NCBI GenBank assembly: GCA_037178855.1 | Contig: JASJZC010000001.1 | Location: 5,642,001 to 5,706,000 of the forward strand | Reading direction: 5' to 3' | Source of the DNA: Oscheius sp. JU75 | Taxonomy: Eukaryota; Nematoda; Chromadorea; Rhabditida; Rhabditidae | DNA length: 64,000 bases | Shown here: positions 63,792-64,000 of the stretch, piece after piece | Numbering within the stretch: the first letter of the stretch is position 1 | Layout: each line of letters begins with the position of its first letter | Made by a program: the position numbers and the translations under genes | Notes under the pieces: model-generated | Database searches by the model: none | The model's input: only the letters and a program-made list of their open reading frames with translations | What the model was told of the DNA's origin: nothing

Positions 63792-63962
63792 ATGCAGCCG
63801 CCTTTGGAGGAAGAACAGCCTGTCATGAAGGCCGAACCACTTGTAGAGGAGGAAGAAGAAATCGAGGAGGAAAACAATGAAGATGACAGGAGAGAGGAGG
63901 AAAACAATGAAGATGACAGGAGAGAGGAGGAACAGGATGACGATGGTGCTGTCGAGGCTCAA
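63792..63962 (+). CDS. First exon of an acidic protein (partial, runs off window)
   Basis: The ATG at 63792 opens 57 codons ending at a donor (CAA|GTAAGT at 63963). The peptide is Glu/Asp-rich (MQPPLEEEQPVMKAEPLVEE). It contains a perfect 30-bp tandem duplication (63871-63900 and 63901-63930) encoding ENNEDDRREE twice. No domain is visible in this part and the rest lies outside the window. A nuclear or chromatin protein is plausible from composition alone. Confidence 0.6.
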
Positions 63963-64000
63963 GTAAGTGTAAAAGTTTACAAGAAAATAGAATTCAGTAC

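Overview
This is animal (metazoan) nuclear DNA: about twenty multi-exon genes on both strands, with GT..AG introns, many of them only about 38-45 nt long, and separate polyadenylation signals. A nematode is the best guess. The support is a cuticlin-type ZP-domain gene, a cysteine pattern matching the nematode ET module, a LEV-10-type five-CUB receptor with a small membrane protein nested in its first intron (the lev-10/eat-18 arrangement I recall from C. elegans), closely spaced same-strand gene pairs that look like operons, and start codons that often directly follow a 3' splice-site AG. No species can be named. Gene models were assembled by hand; codon phase was checked across every junction of the multi-exon models.

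Layout. 1-1513: 3' part of UDP-glucose dehydrogenase (+). 2936-6544: tropomodulin (-). 7448-8761: eIF3 subunit h (+), convergent with 8988-17593, the CAD pyrimidine synthase (-, 18 exons, 2184 aa). 19762-24919: small SAM-like ORF (-), a Ser/Thr-rich repeat protein (+, 20220-21671) and an ankyrin-repeat protein (-). 25498-30615: LEV-10-like receptor (-, 16 exons, 870 aa) with a 67-aa single-pass protein inside intron 1. 33573-35576: LIM-domain protein (+). 37108-38935: cuticlin (+). 39765-41508: AP-2 transcription factor (+). 42086-45872: secreted or GPI-anchored ET-module plus mucin-like protein (-). 46677-48000 and 48052-50359: two unrecognised or weakly recognised genes (-). 50431-51147: decayed Tc1/mariner transposon. 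51284-52236 MED18 and 52336-54660 lariat debranching enzyme DBR1 (both +, 99 bp apart). 56333-57756: small membrane protein (+). 59287-61592: pyruvate dehydrogenase phosphatase (+). 61750-62479 SS18/SSXT and 62611-63623 NDUFS4 (both -, 131 bp apart). 63792-end: first exon of an acidic protein (+).

Functionally the window is mostly housekeeping (nucleotide and sugar-nucleotide synthesis, translation, mRNA processing, mitochondrial metabolism, transcription) mixed with nematode-style muscle, neuromuscular and cuticle genes (tropomodulin, LEV-10-like, EAT-18-like, cuticlin). Nothing indicates a shared pathway.

The non-coding DNA is the unusual part. A roughly 50-nt imperfect hairpin repeat occurs at least a dozen times, nearly always inside introns. 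A tRNA-derived SINE-like family has at least seven copies. Three longer dispersed repeat families are present. Three introns are exactly 39 nt and stop-free, so they cannot be seen in ORF scans. The longer introns are largely those that carry repeats, while most other introns stay near 40 nt.
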